In this document: piece by piece, positions 1 through 5,658 of the stretch
Position numbering within the stretch: the stretch's first letter is position 1
Layout of the letters: each line of letters starts with the position of its first letter
NCBI GenBank assembly: GCA_900547975.1
Contig: URIX01000041.1
Location: 1 to 16,865, forward strand
Length of the DNA stretch: 16,865 bases
Direction: 5' to 3'
Source of the DNA: an uncultured Eubacteriales bacterium
GTDB taxonomy: Bacteria > Bacillota > Clostridia > Christensenellales > CAG-917
Notes under the pieces: generated by a model
Told to the model about the DNA's origin: nothing
The model's database searches: none
The model's input: only the letters and a program-made list of their open reading frames with translations
Translations under genes and position numbers: made by a program

Positions 1-153
1 GCGAAGCGTGGGAATCCCATAAATAGAAATGAAAACTATTGGGGCGATTGACAAACACCGCACTTGTTCTCGCAATCACTAACCGCGCAGAGAATTTGTG
101 CTATCAGTTCAAACAAGGATAAAAATTCAAGCCACAGTTTCGCCAAATTATCT

Positions 154-182
154 GCTTGGTGAAGCGCACTTCGTGCGCAAGC
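154..182 (-). repeat. Bulged hairpin
   Basis: On the minus strand GCTTG pairs with CAAGC, and inside it CGCAC pairs with GTGCG around a GAA triloop. A six-base bulge sits on one side only. Two coaxial stems of this kind are typical of folded RNA. No function is known; it is one of several hairpins in the gene-free left end. Confidence 0.5.
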
Positions 183-218
183 GGAAAATTTGAACGGCGG
201 TAGGGCGCGACGCGTTAA

Positions 219-243
219 ACAACACATTCGGTGAATGTGTTGT
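219..243. repeat. Perfect 11-bp inverted repeat
   Basis: The arm ACAACACATTC is followed after three bases by its exact reverse complement. It has no U-tract on either side, so it does not look like a simple terminator. It lies 15 bp from the 67-bp repeat copy at 258–324 and may belong to the same element. The other copy of that element is cut off by the window edge before this position would be reached. Confidence 0.6.
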
Positions 244-257
244 AGCTAAAGCGAACG

Positions 258-324
258 AGGCGGATTGCCTCGCAAACGCCGAAGTCCAAACACGTGAGGA
301 AGGGGAAAATTTTATTTAGAGTAC
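258..324 (-). repeat. Dispersed 67-bp repeat, copy 1 (inverted relative to 16799–16865)
   Basis: Read on the minus strand from 324 to 258, this matches the plus strand from 16799 to 16865 at 63 of 67 positions without gaps. The match starts abruptly around GTACTCTAAA, with only patchy similarity just outside, which marks one end of the element. The other end is unknown because the right-hand copy is cut by the window. A hairpin with stem CGAGGC/GCCTCG (256–272) sits at the inner end. It codes for nothing recognisable. Confidence 0.85.
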
Positions 325-355
325 GCGCCGTACACCTTTTGTCGCGAAAGAATCT

Positions 356-428
356 AAAACCGCGATATTGAGATGAAGAACGCGAAATACTTATTATAAG
401 CAAAAACTTCGATATTTGGATGAAGAAC
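356..428. repeat. Imperfect 26-bp direct repeat, 47 bp apart
   Basis: Positions 356–381 and 403–428 match at 22 of 26 bases. The shared core is CGATATT followed by GATGAAGAAC. The second unit runs directly into the U-tract side of the terminator at 433–493. The repeat is not part of a visible CRISPR-like array, as there are only two units. Its function is unknown. Confidence 0.6.
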
Positions 429-432
429 AAGG

Positions 433-493
433 AAAAACCCTTTTGCGAATCCGCCTAACGTACTAAATCGTACGTGACGAATGAGCAAAAGGG
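433..493 (-). terminator. Long-stem terminator behind the lipoprotein gene
   Basis: On the minus strand CCCTTTTGC pairs with GCAAAAGGG. The stem continues inward through ATTCGTC/GGCGGAT (with two G–U pairs) and CGTAC/GTACG to a six-base loop, giving about 21 paired positions, and is followed by TTTTTCC. The G–U pairs would be A–C mismatches in the opposite RNA, so the structure is built for minus-strand transcripts. It lies about 35 nt behind the stop codon at 528. Confidence 0.8.
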
Positions 494-527
494 CTTTGAC
501 GCAGTTATTCGCCAAATAGCGAAGTTT

Positions 528-959
528 TTAATAATTGCGGGCGATTGAAAGGAGTTCATAATACCCACACATCACCACTCTATCGTAGCGATAGGCAATC
601 CATTTGTCGGATTCGGACTTATTGTCGGAAATGTAGGACTTACAAGCCTTCTCTGCCCAGTCGGCGGTGGGATCGTTGCCACAAAAGAGGATGTAGAGTT
701 CTTCGACGACTTCGGTTTCCTGTCCGTCAACGGTGCGTATGTATGTTTTGGTGGAAAGTACGAGATCGTCAAAAACGTATCCGCTTGCGCCTTTTGTCAT
801 AGGCGTAGTGCGCTCGTAGGAAACGGTTGCGCCCGCGTCTTTGAGCCGAGTTTCGATTGCGTTTTGCTTCATACCAATTTTGAGGCATGAGGTCAAACTC
901 ACGAGCAGTACGCACGCGAGCAAAGCGCATATAACGGATAAACACAATCGCTTTTTCAT
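528..959 (-). CDS. Putative lipoprotein of unknown function
   Basis: This 143-residue protein begins with a basic stretch (MKKR), a hydrophobic core and a lipobox LTSC ending at Cys25. Signal peptidase II should therefore cleave it and leave a lipidated mature protein of about 119 residues on the outer face of the membrane. I do not recognise a domain in the mature part. It contains three further cysteines and a run of aromatic residues near the end (KWIAYRYDRVV). The ATG at 959 is fixed by the signal peptide, because the next methionine lies behind the lipobox. No ribosome binding site precedes it; instead a consensus promoter sits so close that the mRNA should begin at or next to the ATG. 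It diverges from the 44-residue gene at 1132 and ends before a strong terminator. Confidence 0.8.
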   Translation of the reverse strand: MKKRLCLSVICALLACVLLVSLTSCLKIGMKQNAIETRLKDAGATVSYERTTPMTKGASGYVFDDLVLSTKTYIRTVDGQETEVVEELYILFCGNDPTADWAEKACKSYISDNKSESDKWIAYRYDRVVMCGYYELLSIARNY

Positions 960-965
960 AAGTCA

Positions 966-993
966 ATTATATAACCAAACGAATTTTTGTCAA
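966..993 (-). promoter_or_regulatory. Consensus sigma-A promoter for the lipoprotein gene
   Basis: TTGACA (988–993) and TATAAT (966–971) are both perfect and separated by 16 bp. Only six bases lie between the -10 box and the ATG at 959, so the expected start point coincides with the start codon or is one base from it, which predicts a leaderless mRNA. Confidence 0.8.
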
Positions 994-1035
994 TGGCAAA
1001 TGCAATACAAAACGATTTATTAACGTTCTCAAGCG

Positions 1036-1063
1036 TTGTTTTGCACAGCGAAAAAGGTAATAT
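1036..1063 (+). promoter_or_regulatory. Possible promoter for the small membrane protein gene
   Basis: TTGTTT (1036–1041) and TAATAT (1058–1063) with a 16-bp spacer form a moderate sigma-A-like match facing the gene at 1132. The -35 box is weak. It lies back to back with the stronger lipoprotein promoter. Confidence 0.4.
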
Positions 1064-1131
1064 ACGGTTGGCAAATTTTTCCACGCATACACGGAGCATA
1101 TGTGCAAACAATAGAATCAGGAGGCAATGAA

Positions 1132-1266
1132 ATGAAAAATTCACTTATCATCGGCACAATGCTTGGGTTGGCTACCGCTACCGCTCTTTATTGCAGTATG
1201 ACGAACAATTCGCTCAAGAAAGCAAAACGTGCCTTTGTAAACAAAATCGAAGACATTATTATGTAA
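1132..1266 (+). CDS. 44-residue single-pass membrane miniprotein, YtxH-like
   Basis: A very good ribosome binding site (AGGAGG, seven bases before the ATG) precedes a 44-codon frame, and a perfect hairpin terminator follows it, so this is probably a real gene. Residues 4–22 (from SLIIGTMLG to YCSM) form one hydrophobic helix rich in Gly, Ala and Thr. Residues 25–44 are basic and amphipathic (NNSLKKAKRAFVNKIEDI). This layout resembles short YtxH-like proteins of Gram-positive bacteria: a glycine-rich membrane helix and then a helical cytoplasmic or surface segment. The similarity is by pattern only, and no function is claimed. It is the only plus-strand gene here and it diverges from the lipoprotein gene. 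The frame is open upstream to 1036, but those codons lack a ribosome binding site and overlap the promoter. Confidence 0.7.
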   Translation: MKNSLIIGTMLGLATATALYCSMTNNSLKKAKRAFVNKIEDIIM

Positions 1267-1297
1267 ATAAGAAGTCAAGTTCATTTATCCTCTATAA

Positions 1298-1346
1298 CAC
1301 AAATCGTGTATTTTATAAACAAATAAATACACGATTTGTGCTTTTA
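1298..1346 (+). terminator. Terminator of the small membrane protein gene
   Basis: A perfect 16-bp stem (arms 1298–1313 and 1325–1340) with an 11-nt AT-rich loop is followed by CTTTTAT. It lies 31 nt behind the stop codon at 1266. Between it and the next terminator (1471) there is only AT-rich sequence with no gene visible. Confidence 0.8.
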
Positions 1347-1470
1347 TAAAGATAAATATGCTCAATATTGCTCTAAATCGGCATTTTACAACACTTATCG
1401 TGTTTTATAGTAAATCGCATAAAAGCAAAAAAAACGCTTTGTATAAATCAATTTGTAAAAACAAAATCAT

Positions 1471-1503
1471 AAAAATAATCCGCACCTTTCGGGTGCGGAT
1501 TAT
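1471..1503 (-). terminator. Terminator of iscS–iscU
   Basis: On the minus strand a perfect 12-bp stem (ATAATCCGCACC and its complement) with loop CGAAA is followed by TTTTATG. It lies 25 nt behind the iscU stop codon and faces the convergent gene at 1132. Confidence 0.9.
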
Positions 1504-1528
1504 CAAAGTTAAGTTAAATTTGCTTATC

Positions 1529-1915
1529 TCAGACGTTTTCCTTTGCAGGAACTTCGCCTTTGAGATAAGAATCGATTGCCATACGGATTGCGTCTTCTGC
1601 AAGCACGGAACAATGGATCTTTTGCGGCGGCAAACCGTTGAGTTCCTCGATAACTTGTTTGTTGGTGAGTTTGAGCGCTTCTTCGATCGTCTTGCCGATG
1701 ATCATTCCGGTTGCCGTCGAACTCGAAGCAACAGCCGCTGCACAGCCGAACGTCTTGAACTTTGCGTCCTTGATGACATTGTCTTCGATACGCATCGTGA
1801 TTTGCATAATATCGCCGCACACTTCGTTTCCTACCGTGCCGATTGCATTGTAGTTTTCAACCTCGCCCATATGCTGGGGATTCTTAAAAACTTCCATAAC
1901 TTTTTCGTTGTACAT
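1529..1915 (-). CDS. iscU: Fe-S cluster assembly scaffold IscU (NifU N-terminal type)
   Basis: This 128-residue protein is the scaffold on which [2Fe-2S] and [4Fe-4S] clusters are built before transfer to client proteins in the cytoplasm. The three cluster-ligand cysteines are visible: Cys33 in GNEVCGD, Cys58 in TFGCAAA and Cys102 in KIHCSV, with the conserved Asp35. The length matches the stand-alone scaffold. The NifU C-terminal and ferredoxin-like domains are absent. The LPPVK chaperone-binding motif of proteobacterial IscU is replaced by LPPQK (95–99), in keeping with the absence of hscA/hscB nearby. The start has a strong AAGGAG. The gene follows iscS, its sulfur donor, after a 103-nt spacer that holds a hairpin, and ends at a terminator. 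Confidence 0.95.
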   Translation of the reverse strand: MYNEKVMEVFKNPQHMGEVENYNAIGTVGNEVCGDIMQITMRIEDNVIKDAKFKTFGCAAAVASSSTATGMIIGKTIEEALKLTNKQVIEELNGLPPQKIHCSVLAEDAIRMAIDSYLKGEVPAKENV

Positions 1916-1961
1916 ATATATACTCCTTAAAGGCTATGCCTTGATTTATTTCGTATTTCGT

Positions 1962-1992
1962 GCGCAAATACGCTTTTGCAACGCATTTGCGC
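1962..1992 (-). other. Intercistronic hairpin between iscS and iscU
   Basis: Arms 1962–1972 and 1982–1992 pair over 11 positions with one G–U pair on the minus strand, around a nine-base loop. There is no U-tract directly after it, so it is more likely an RNA-processing, stability or partial-termination element than a full terminator. It would let iscS and iscU be produced in unequal amounts; that role is inferred. Confidence 0.55.
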
Positions 1993-2018
1993 GTTTTACG
2001 TTCTATGCCCTTTACCTC

Positions 2019-3185
2019 TTACTTTTTGTAAAGAGGCGACATATCTCTGAGTCGTTTTACGATTTTGACGAGTTCGTCAACCGTATAATCGACTTCTTCC
2101 ATCGTGTTGTGCTTGCCGAACGTGAATCTTATAGAGCCGTGAGCCGTGCCGACGGGAACGCCGATCGAAAGCAACGTTCTTGACGGTTCGAGAGAGCCTG
2201 ACGAACACGCAGAGCCGGACGACGCGCTGATTCCCGCAAGGTCGAGCGAGAACAAGATGGATTCGCCTTCGATATAGCGGAAACTGAAATTCGCATTGTT
2301 TGGAAGGCGTTTCGAGGTGTCTTTTGCGCCGTTGTAGTAGATGTCGTCGATTTCGTTCAACACGCGCTCTACGAAGTGGTCGCGAAGCGAAGCGACGTAT
2401 TTGTCGTCTTCGTCAATGGTTTTGAGTGCGTCGTCGAGTGCGACTGCCATACCCACAACGCCCGGCGTGTTGGTCGTGCCGCCGCGGTGCGCTCTTTCTT
2501 GTTCGCCGCCGGTGAGCAACTTATCGATACGCACACCGTTTCTTACATACAACACTCCCATACCTTTCGGACCGTAGAACTTGTGTGCCGACATAGAAAG
2601 CATATCTACGCCCAAATCCTTTACGGCGTACTTGATTGCACCCGTTGCCTGCACAGCGTCCGTATGGAACAATATGCCGTGTTTGTGCGCAATCTCACAG
2701 AGTTCCTTGATAGGTTCGACCGTGCCGATTTCGTTGTTTGCAAACATAATGCTCACAAGCACCGTGTCGGGACGAATTGCCTTTTCGAGGTCTTCGGGTG
2801 ATACGAAACCTTCGTTGTCTACGGGTAGATAAGTAACTTCCCAGCCGTATTTTTCGAGTTGCTTGCAAGTGGTGTAAATCGCAGGATGCTCGATAACCGA
2901 CGTGACGATGTGTTTGCCCTTTTGGATATTTTGAAGCGCAGTGCCTTTGACAGCCCAGTTGTCCGCTTCCGTACCGCAAGAGGTAAAATAAATCTCGCTC
3001 GGTTTTGCGCCTATGCAATTTGCAAGCATTTGACGTGCTTCGTTGACGGCTTTTGCGCCTTCGCGTCCGAAAACGTGTTGGGAATTAGGATTGCCGAATA
3101 CATCGGTAAAATAAGGCTTCATAGCCTCGAACGCTTTGTTCGACAGCGGCGTTGTTGCCGCGTGATCGAGATAAATTCTGTCCAT
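2019..3185 (-). CDS. iscS: Cysteine desulfurase IscS/NifS
   Basis: This 388-residue pyridoxal-phosphate enzyme converts L-cysteine to L-alanine and passes the sulfur as a persulfide to IscU and probably to tRNA-thiolation enzymes. The fold-type I signatures are clear: LDHAATTP at 6–13, His100 in IEHPA, Asp176 in HTDAVQ, the cofactor lysine Lys202 in SAHKFYGPKG and the catalytic Cys327 in SSGSACSSGS. The extended, glycine/serine-rich loop around Cys327 is typical of the IscS/NifS group rather than SufS. The start codon follows a modest AAAGG, weaker than elsewhere in the window. A promoter with flanking palindromes precedes it, and no Rrf2/IscR regulator gene is present nearby. iscU follows as its partner. 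Confidence 0.95.
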   Translation of the reverse strand: MDRIYLDHAATTPLSNKAFEAMKPYFTDVFGNPNSQHVFGREGAKAVNEARQMLANCIGAKPSEIYFTSCGTEADNWAVKGTALQNIQKGKHIVTSVIEHPAIYTTCKQLEKYGWEVTYLPVDNEGFVSPEDLEKAIRPDTVLVSIMFANNEIGTVEPIKELCEIAHKHGILFHTDAVQATGAIKYAVKDLGVDMLSMSAHKFYGPKGMGVLYVRNGVRIDKLLTGGEQERAHRGGTTNTPGVVGMAVALDDALKTIDEDDKYVASLRDHFVERVLNEIDDIYYNGAKDTSKRLPNNANFSFRYIEGESILFSLDLAGISASSGSACSSGSLEPSRTLLSIGVPVGTAHGSIRFTFGKHNTMEEVDYTVDELVKIVKRLRDMSPLYKK

Positions 3186-3296
3186 ATATAACCTTTTTGC
3201 GCTTTCGCGCTAAAATTAAATTTCCTTTTGTACGTCGCAAGTTCGATTGGAAGAACCGAAAGCAATTCTTTCTAATACGCCCGATACGCCTTTTTG

Positions 3297-3318
3297 AATA
3301 TGAAACTCGTTTCATATT
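3297..3318. promoter_or_regulatory. Palindrome just downstream of the iscS start point (operator or leader hairpin)
   Basis: Perfect 10-bp arms (AATATGAAAC and its complement) are separated by only two bases. Such a tight palindrome is better suited to a dimeric repressor than to an RNA hairpin. It begins about four bases after the predicted transcription start. A binding protein is not identified; an Rrf2/IscR-type regulator is one possibility but the sequence alone does not show it. Confidence 0.5.
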
Positions 3319-3328
3319 TTGCATATTA

Positions 3329-3357
3329 GGTATATCACCTGAGGGCTCGATTGTCAA
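3329..3357 (-). promoter_or_regulatory. Promoter of iscS–iscU
   Basis: TTGACA (3352–3357) is perfect; the -10 box TATACC (3329–3334) matches at four positions, with a 17-bp spacer. The expected start is near 3322, leaving a leader of about 137 nt that includes the 3297–3318 palindrome and a GCGC-GAAA-GCGC mini-hairpin just before the ribosome binding site. Confidence 0.6.
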
Positions 3358-3358
3358 G

Positions 3359-3379
3359 CGTACAAATTATATTTGTACG
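3359..3379. other. Palindrome between yebC and the iscS promoter
   Basis: Nine-bp arms CGTACAAAT/ATTTGTACG flank three bases. It starts four bases after the yebC stop codon and ends one base before the iscS -35 box. It may be a weak terminator for yebC (no U-tract is present), an upstream operator for iscS, or both. Confidence 0.5.
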
Positions 3380-3383
3380 AGAA

Positions 3384-4127
3384 TTATTCTTCGTCTTCGA
3401 CGTCGAGTGTTGCGTTGTGATAAACATTTTGAACGTCGTCGAGTTCTTCGAGTTTGTCAATCATCTTGATGATGGTTGCTTGTTGTTCCGCACTCGGCGT
3501 GACGTAGTTGTCGGGAATCATATCGACTTCTGCCGAAAGCACTTTTACCCCGTCTTTTTCGAGTGCTTCGCGCACAGATTGAAGTTTTGCGGTGTCCGCA
3601 TAGACTTCGAAAACGTCCTCGTCCTCGGAATTGATGTCCTCGAAACCGTCGATTTCGAGAGCGTACATCATCAAATCGTCCTCTGTGATGTCCTCTTTTG
3701 CGATGGTGATAACGCCTTTGCGCTTGAACATAAAGGAAACGCAACCCGTCGTACCCATCGAACCGCCGAATTTGTCGAACAAGTGACGGACGTCGCCTGC
3801 CGTGCGGTTTTTATTGTCTGTGAGCGCTTCAACGATGATAGCCGTTCCGCCGACGCCGTAGCCCTCGTAGCTCATATCTTCGTAGTTGATAGATCCGAGT
3901 TCGCCGCTTGCTTTCTTGATGGAACGCATAATGTTGTCGTTGGGCATATTGTTGTCTTTTGCTTTGGCGATTACTTGCGCGAGTTTGCTGTTGCTGTTGG
4001 GGTCTGCGCCGCCGTCTTTGACTGCAACTGCGATTTCGCGTCCGATCTTGGTGAACACGTTTGCACGTGCCGCGTCGGTTTTGCCTTTCTTCTGTTGAAT
4101 GTTATGCCATTTGCTGTGTCCGCTCAT
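3384..4127 (-). CDS. yebC: YebC/PmpR-family DNA-binding or translation-factor protein
   Basis: This 247-residue protein has the family's hallmark N-terminus (MSGHSKWHNIQQKKGKTDAA) and keeps high similarity through SNSKLAQVIAKAKDNNMPNDNI, and ends in an acidic tail (DVEDEE). Length is standard. The family was first described as transcriptional regulators; more recent work on family members points to help for ribosomes stalled at proline-rich stretches. I cannot say which role applies here. The ATG at 4127 is chosen because AGGAG lies six bases before it and the family begins at MSGHSKW; the frame is open to 4181 but that part overlaps the preceding methyltransferase gene. It lies 13 nt behind that gene and is probably in the same transcript. 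Confidence 0.93.
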   Translation of the reverse strand: MSGHSKWHNIQQKKGKTDAARANVFTKIGREIAVAVKDGGADPNSNSKLAQVIAKAKDNNMPNDNIMRSIKKASGELGSINYEDMSYEGYGVGGTAIIVEALTDNKNRTAGDVRHLFDKFGGSMGTTGCVSFMFKRKGVITIAKEDITEDDLMMYALEIDGFEDINSEDEDVFEVYADTAKLQSVREALEKDGVKVLSAEVDMIPDNYVTPSAEQQATIIKMIDKLEELDDVQNVYHNATLDVEDEE

Positions 4128-4140
4128 ATTGTTCTCCTGT

Positions 4141-4920
4141 TTATAAAGTTTGATACATCGAAACTGCGGTTGCAACCGCAACGTTCAATGATTCGATTTC
4201 GTTTTTCATAGGCAACGAATAGGTGCTTTTCGCCGCGCCTTTGAGAGAATCTCTCACGCCGTGTGCCTCGTTGCCCGCAACCAAAAGCACGGGCGTGGAC
4301 GGTTTGTTTTGAAGGATATTCATCCCGCCCATATCCAAAACCGCGCTGTTCGTTTCGCTCATAAGTTCGAGCGCATCGCTTTCGTTTATCTCGTGCAATC
4401 GCACTTTGAAAAGTCCGCCGAGCGTCGCTCTCACCACTTTCGGCGAAAACACGTCCGCCGTGTCCAAAAGGTATACGTCGTTAAAGTCGCACGCGGCAGC
4501 CGTACGCAGTATCGTGCCGAGGTTGCCGGGGTCGCTCACGCCGTCGAGCAAAACCGCGTTGCCTTTCGGCATAGCAAATTCGGTTGACGGCATTTTGCAA
4601 ATCGCCACTATGCCGTACGGCGAAACCGTGTCCGCAACGTACTGCATAACCTCGTCACTCACATAATACACTTGCGCGCGCGTAAAAGCAAGAACCTCGC
4701 AAGATTTTTCGCTACGCTCCTTGCCGAACGAGCGCTCGACTTCGCCCTGTCTTTGCAAGGTTGCAAGCACGTATTCGACCTCTACGCTCGACGGCATATC
4801 CTTTATTACGTTCGTCCCTTCAACCAAAAACAGTCCCGACTCTTTGCGGAACTTCTTTTGAGAAAGCGAGCGCGCCTTCTTCACGAATTGATTTTTGGTG
4901 GAAGTGATGATTTCTGTCAT
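4141..4920 (-). CDS. TrmH/SpoU-family RNA 2'-O-methyltransferase
   Basis: This 259-residue protein is a trefoil-knot (SPOUT) methyltransferase that should transfer a methyl group from S-adenosylmethionine to a ribose 2'-OH in rRNA or tRNA. The N-terminal part (about 1–105) is an RNA-binding domain (NQFVKKARSLSQKKFRKESG). All three SpoU motifs are present: NLGTILRTA at 133–141, the cofactor loop AGNEAHGV at 215–222 and LPM..EIESLNVAVA at 236–250. The target nucleotide cannot be read from the sequence; the layout resembles B. subtilis YsgA more than a proven RlmB. It lies behind rplT and ahead of yebC. Residues 57–75 form a charged insert (RQGEVERSFGKERSEKS) that looks variable. The start at 4920 has AAGGCGG five bases upstream. 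Confidence 0.9.
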   Translation of the reverse strand: MTEIITSTKNQFVKKARSLSQKKFRKESGLFLVEGTNVIKDMPSSVEVEYVLATLQRQGEVERSFGKERSEKSCEVLAFTRAQVYYVSDEVMQYVADTVSPYGIVAICKMPSTEFAMPKGNAVLLDGVSDPGNLGTILRTAAACDFNDVYLLDTADVFSPKVVRATLGGLFKVRLHEINESDALELMSETNSAVLDMGGMNILQNKPSTPVLLVAGNEAHGVRDSLKGAAKSTYSLPMKNEIESLNVAVATAVSMYQTL

Positions 4921-4986
4921 TCTAACCGCCTTAAATATCGGCTTTTACCTCAAAAACGAGGATGAAAATCCGAAAACGGTTCTAAA

Positions 4987-5022
4987 TCAATGTTGCGCAT
5001 AAAAACCTATGCGCAACATTGA
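4987..5022 (-). other. Strong hairpin between rplT and the RNA methyltransferase gene
   Basis: A perfect 15-bp stem (TCAATGTTGCGCATA and complement) with a six-base loop lies 15 nt behind the rplT stop codon. On the minus strand it is followed by ATTTAGAACC, which is a poor U-tract. It may be an inefficient terminator or a 3'-end stabiliser that lets some transcripts read on into the methyltransferase gene. I see no good promoter in the 65 nt that follow. Confidence 0.65.
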
Positions 5023-5037
5023 AAAACGATTATCCTA

Positions 5038-5391
5038 TTATGCAAGAGCGGTTTTTGCGCTGTCGCAGAGTGCCGTGAACGCTTTGGGATCGCTGATTGC
5101 GATTTCGCTCAAAACCTTTCTGTTGAGGTCGATACCGGCGACTTTAAGACCGTGCATAAGAGTGGAATAACTCATACCGTTGATACGTGCGGCAGCATTG
5201 ATACGAGCAATCCAGAGGCTTCTGAAATCGCGTTTCTTTTGCTTTCTGCCGACGTATGCGTACACGCCGCTTTTGAGAAGTTGTTGCTTTGCAACACGAT
5301 AAAGGGAATGCTTGCCTGCATAGTAACCCTTTGCTTGTTTCATTATTTTTCTACGCTTTTTGACTGCGTTTACTGCTCTTTTAATTCTCAT
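5038..5391 (-). CDS. rplT: 50S ribosomal protein L20
   Basis: This 117-residue basic protein binds domain I of 23S rRNA and is needed early in large-subunit assembly. The N-terminal extension (MRIKRAVNAVKKRRKIMKQAKGYYAGKHSLYR) and the globular C-terminal part (RDFRSLWIARINAAARINGMSYSTLMHGLK) match the family from end to end. In Gram-positive bacteria L20 also represses its own operon by binding the leader in front of infC. AAGGAG lies eight bases before the ATG. The gene follows rpmI with 12 nt between them. Confidence 0.97.
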   Translation of the reverse strand: MRIKRAVNAVKKRRKIMKQAKGYYAGKHSLYRVAKQQLLKSGVYAYVGRKQKKRDFRSLWIARINAAARINGMSYSTLMHGLKVAGIDLNRKVLSEIAISDPKAFTALCDSAKTALA

Positions 5392-5403
5392 TGTTCATTC
5401 TCC

Positions 5404-5601
5404 TTATTTGTACGGCAACAACTTTTTGAGTTCTCCGCATCTCGTTTCGTCGACGTATTCGATGGAACGAAGATCTCTCTTTCTCTTGGTTGTCTTCTTG
5501 GTAAGAAGGTGGCTGTGTGCAGAATGGCCTCTCTTGTAAAGACCGCTTGCTGTAACGTGGAAACGCTTCTTTGCTCCGCTATGTGTTTTTTGTTTTGGCA
5601 T
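5404..5601 (-). CDS. rpmI: 50S ribosomal protein L35
   Basis: This 65-residue basic protein is a small component of the large ribosomal subunit. It starts MPKQKTHSGAKKRFHVTASG, the family's usual beginning, and has the expected length. The frame is open for 14 more codons upstream to 5643, but the ATG at 5601 has AGGAGG seven bases before it and matches family starts, so I use it. It lies between infC and rplT, as in most bacteria. Confidence 0.97.
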   Translation of the reverse strand: MPKQKTHSGAKKRFHVTASGLYKRGHSAHSHLLTKKTTKRKRDLRSIEYVDETRCGELKKLLPYK

Positions 5602-5628
5602 AGGTCTGCCTCCTATTTTATTTTGCTT

Positions 5629-5647
5629 TTGCTTGCGAGGCAAGCAA
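5629..5647 (-). other. Hairpin in the infC–rpmI spacer
   Basis: TTGCTTGC pairs with GCAAGCAA around a three-base loop, between the infC stop codon and the rpmI ribosome binding site. No U-tract follows. It may affect mRNA stability or rpmI translation; L20 acts at an infC–rpmI site in E. coli, but whether this hairpin is comparable is not shown. Confidence 0.5.
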
Positions 5648-5658
5648 CAATAGTGTCG

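Larger units (their letters stand above)
1..432. other. Gene-free, hairpin-rich intergenic region
   Basis: I see no convincing gene here. The short open frames on the minus strand (36–227, 215–430) have no ribosome binding site, run through several palindromes and have no recognisable protein features. What the stretch does hold is listed separately: hairpins at 154–182 and 219–243, one copy of a 67-bp dispersed repeat at 258–324 with its own hairpin at 256–272, and a 26-bp direct repeat at 356–428. The density of paired segments resembles a structured RNA or a palindromic mobile repeat more than ordinary spacer DNA. The left boundary is not visible because the window begins inside it. Confidence 0.6.

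Noticed and set aside
356..428. Possible CRISPR array
   Set aside because: Only two imperfect units with a short 21-bp gap, no cas genes and no further units.
36..430. Short minus-strand open frames in the left intergenic region
   Set aside because: They lack ribosome binding sites, run through palindromes and repeats, and show no protein-like pattern.
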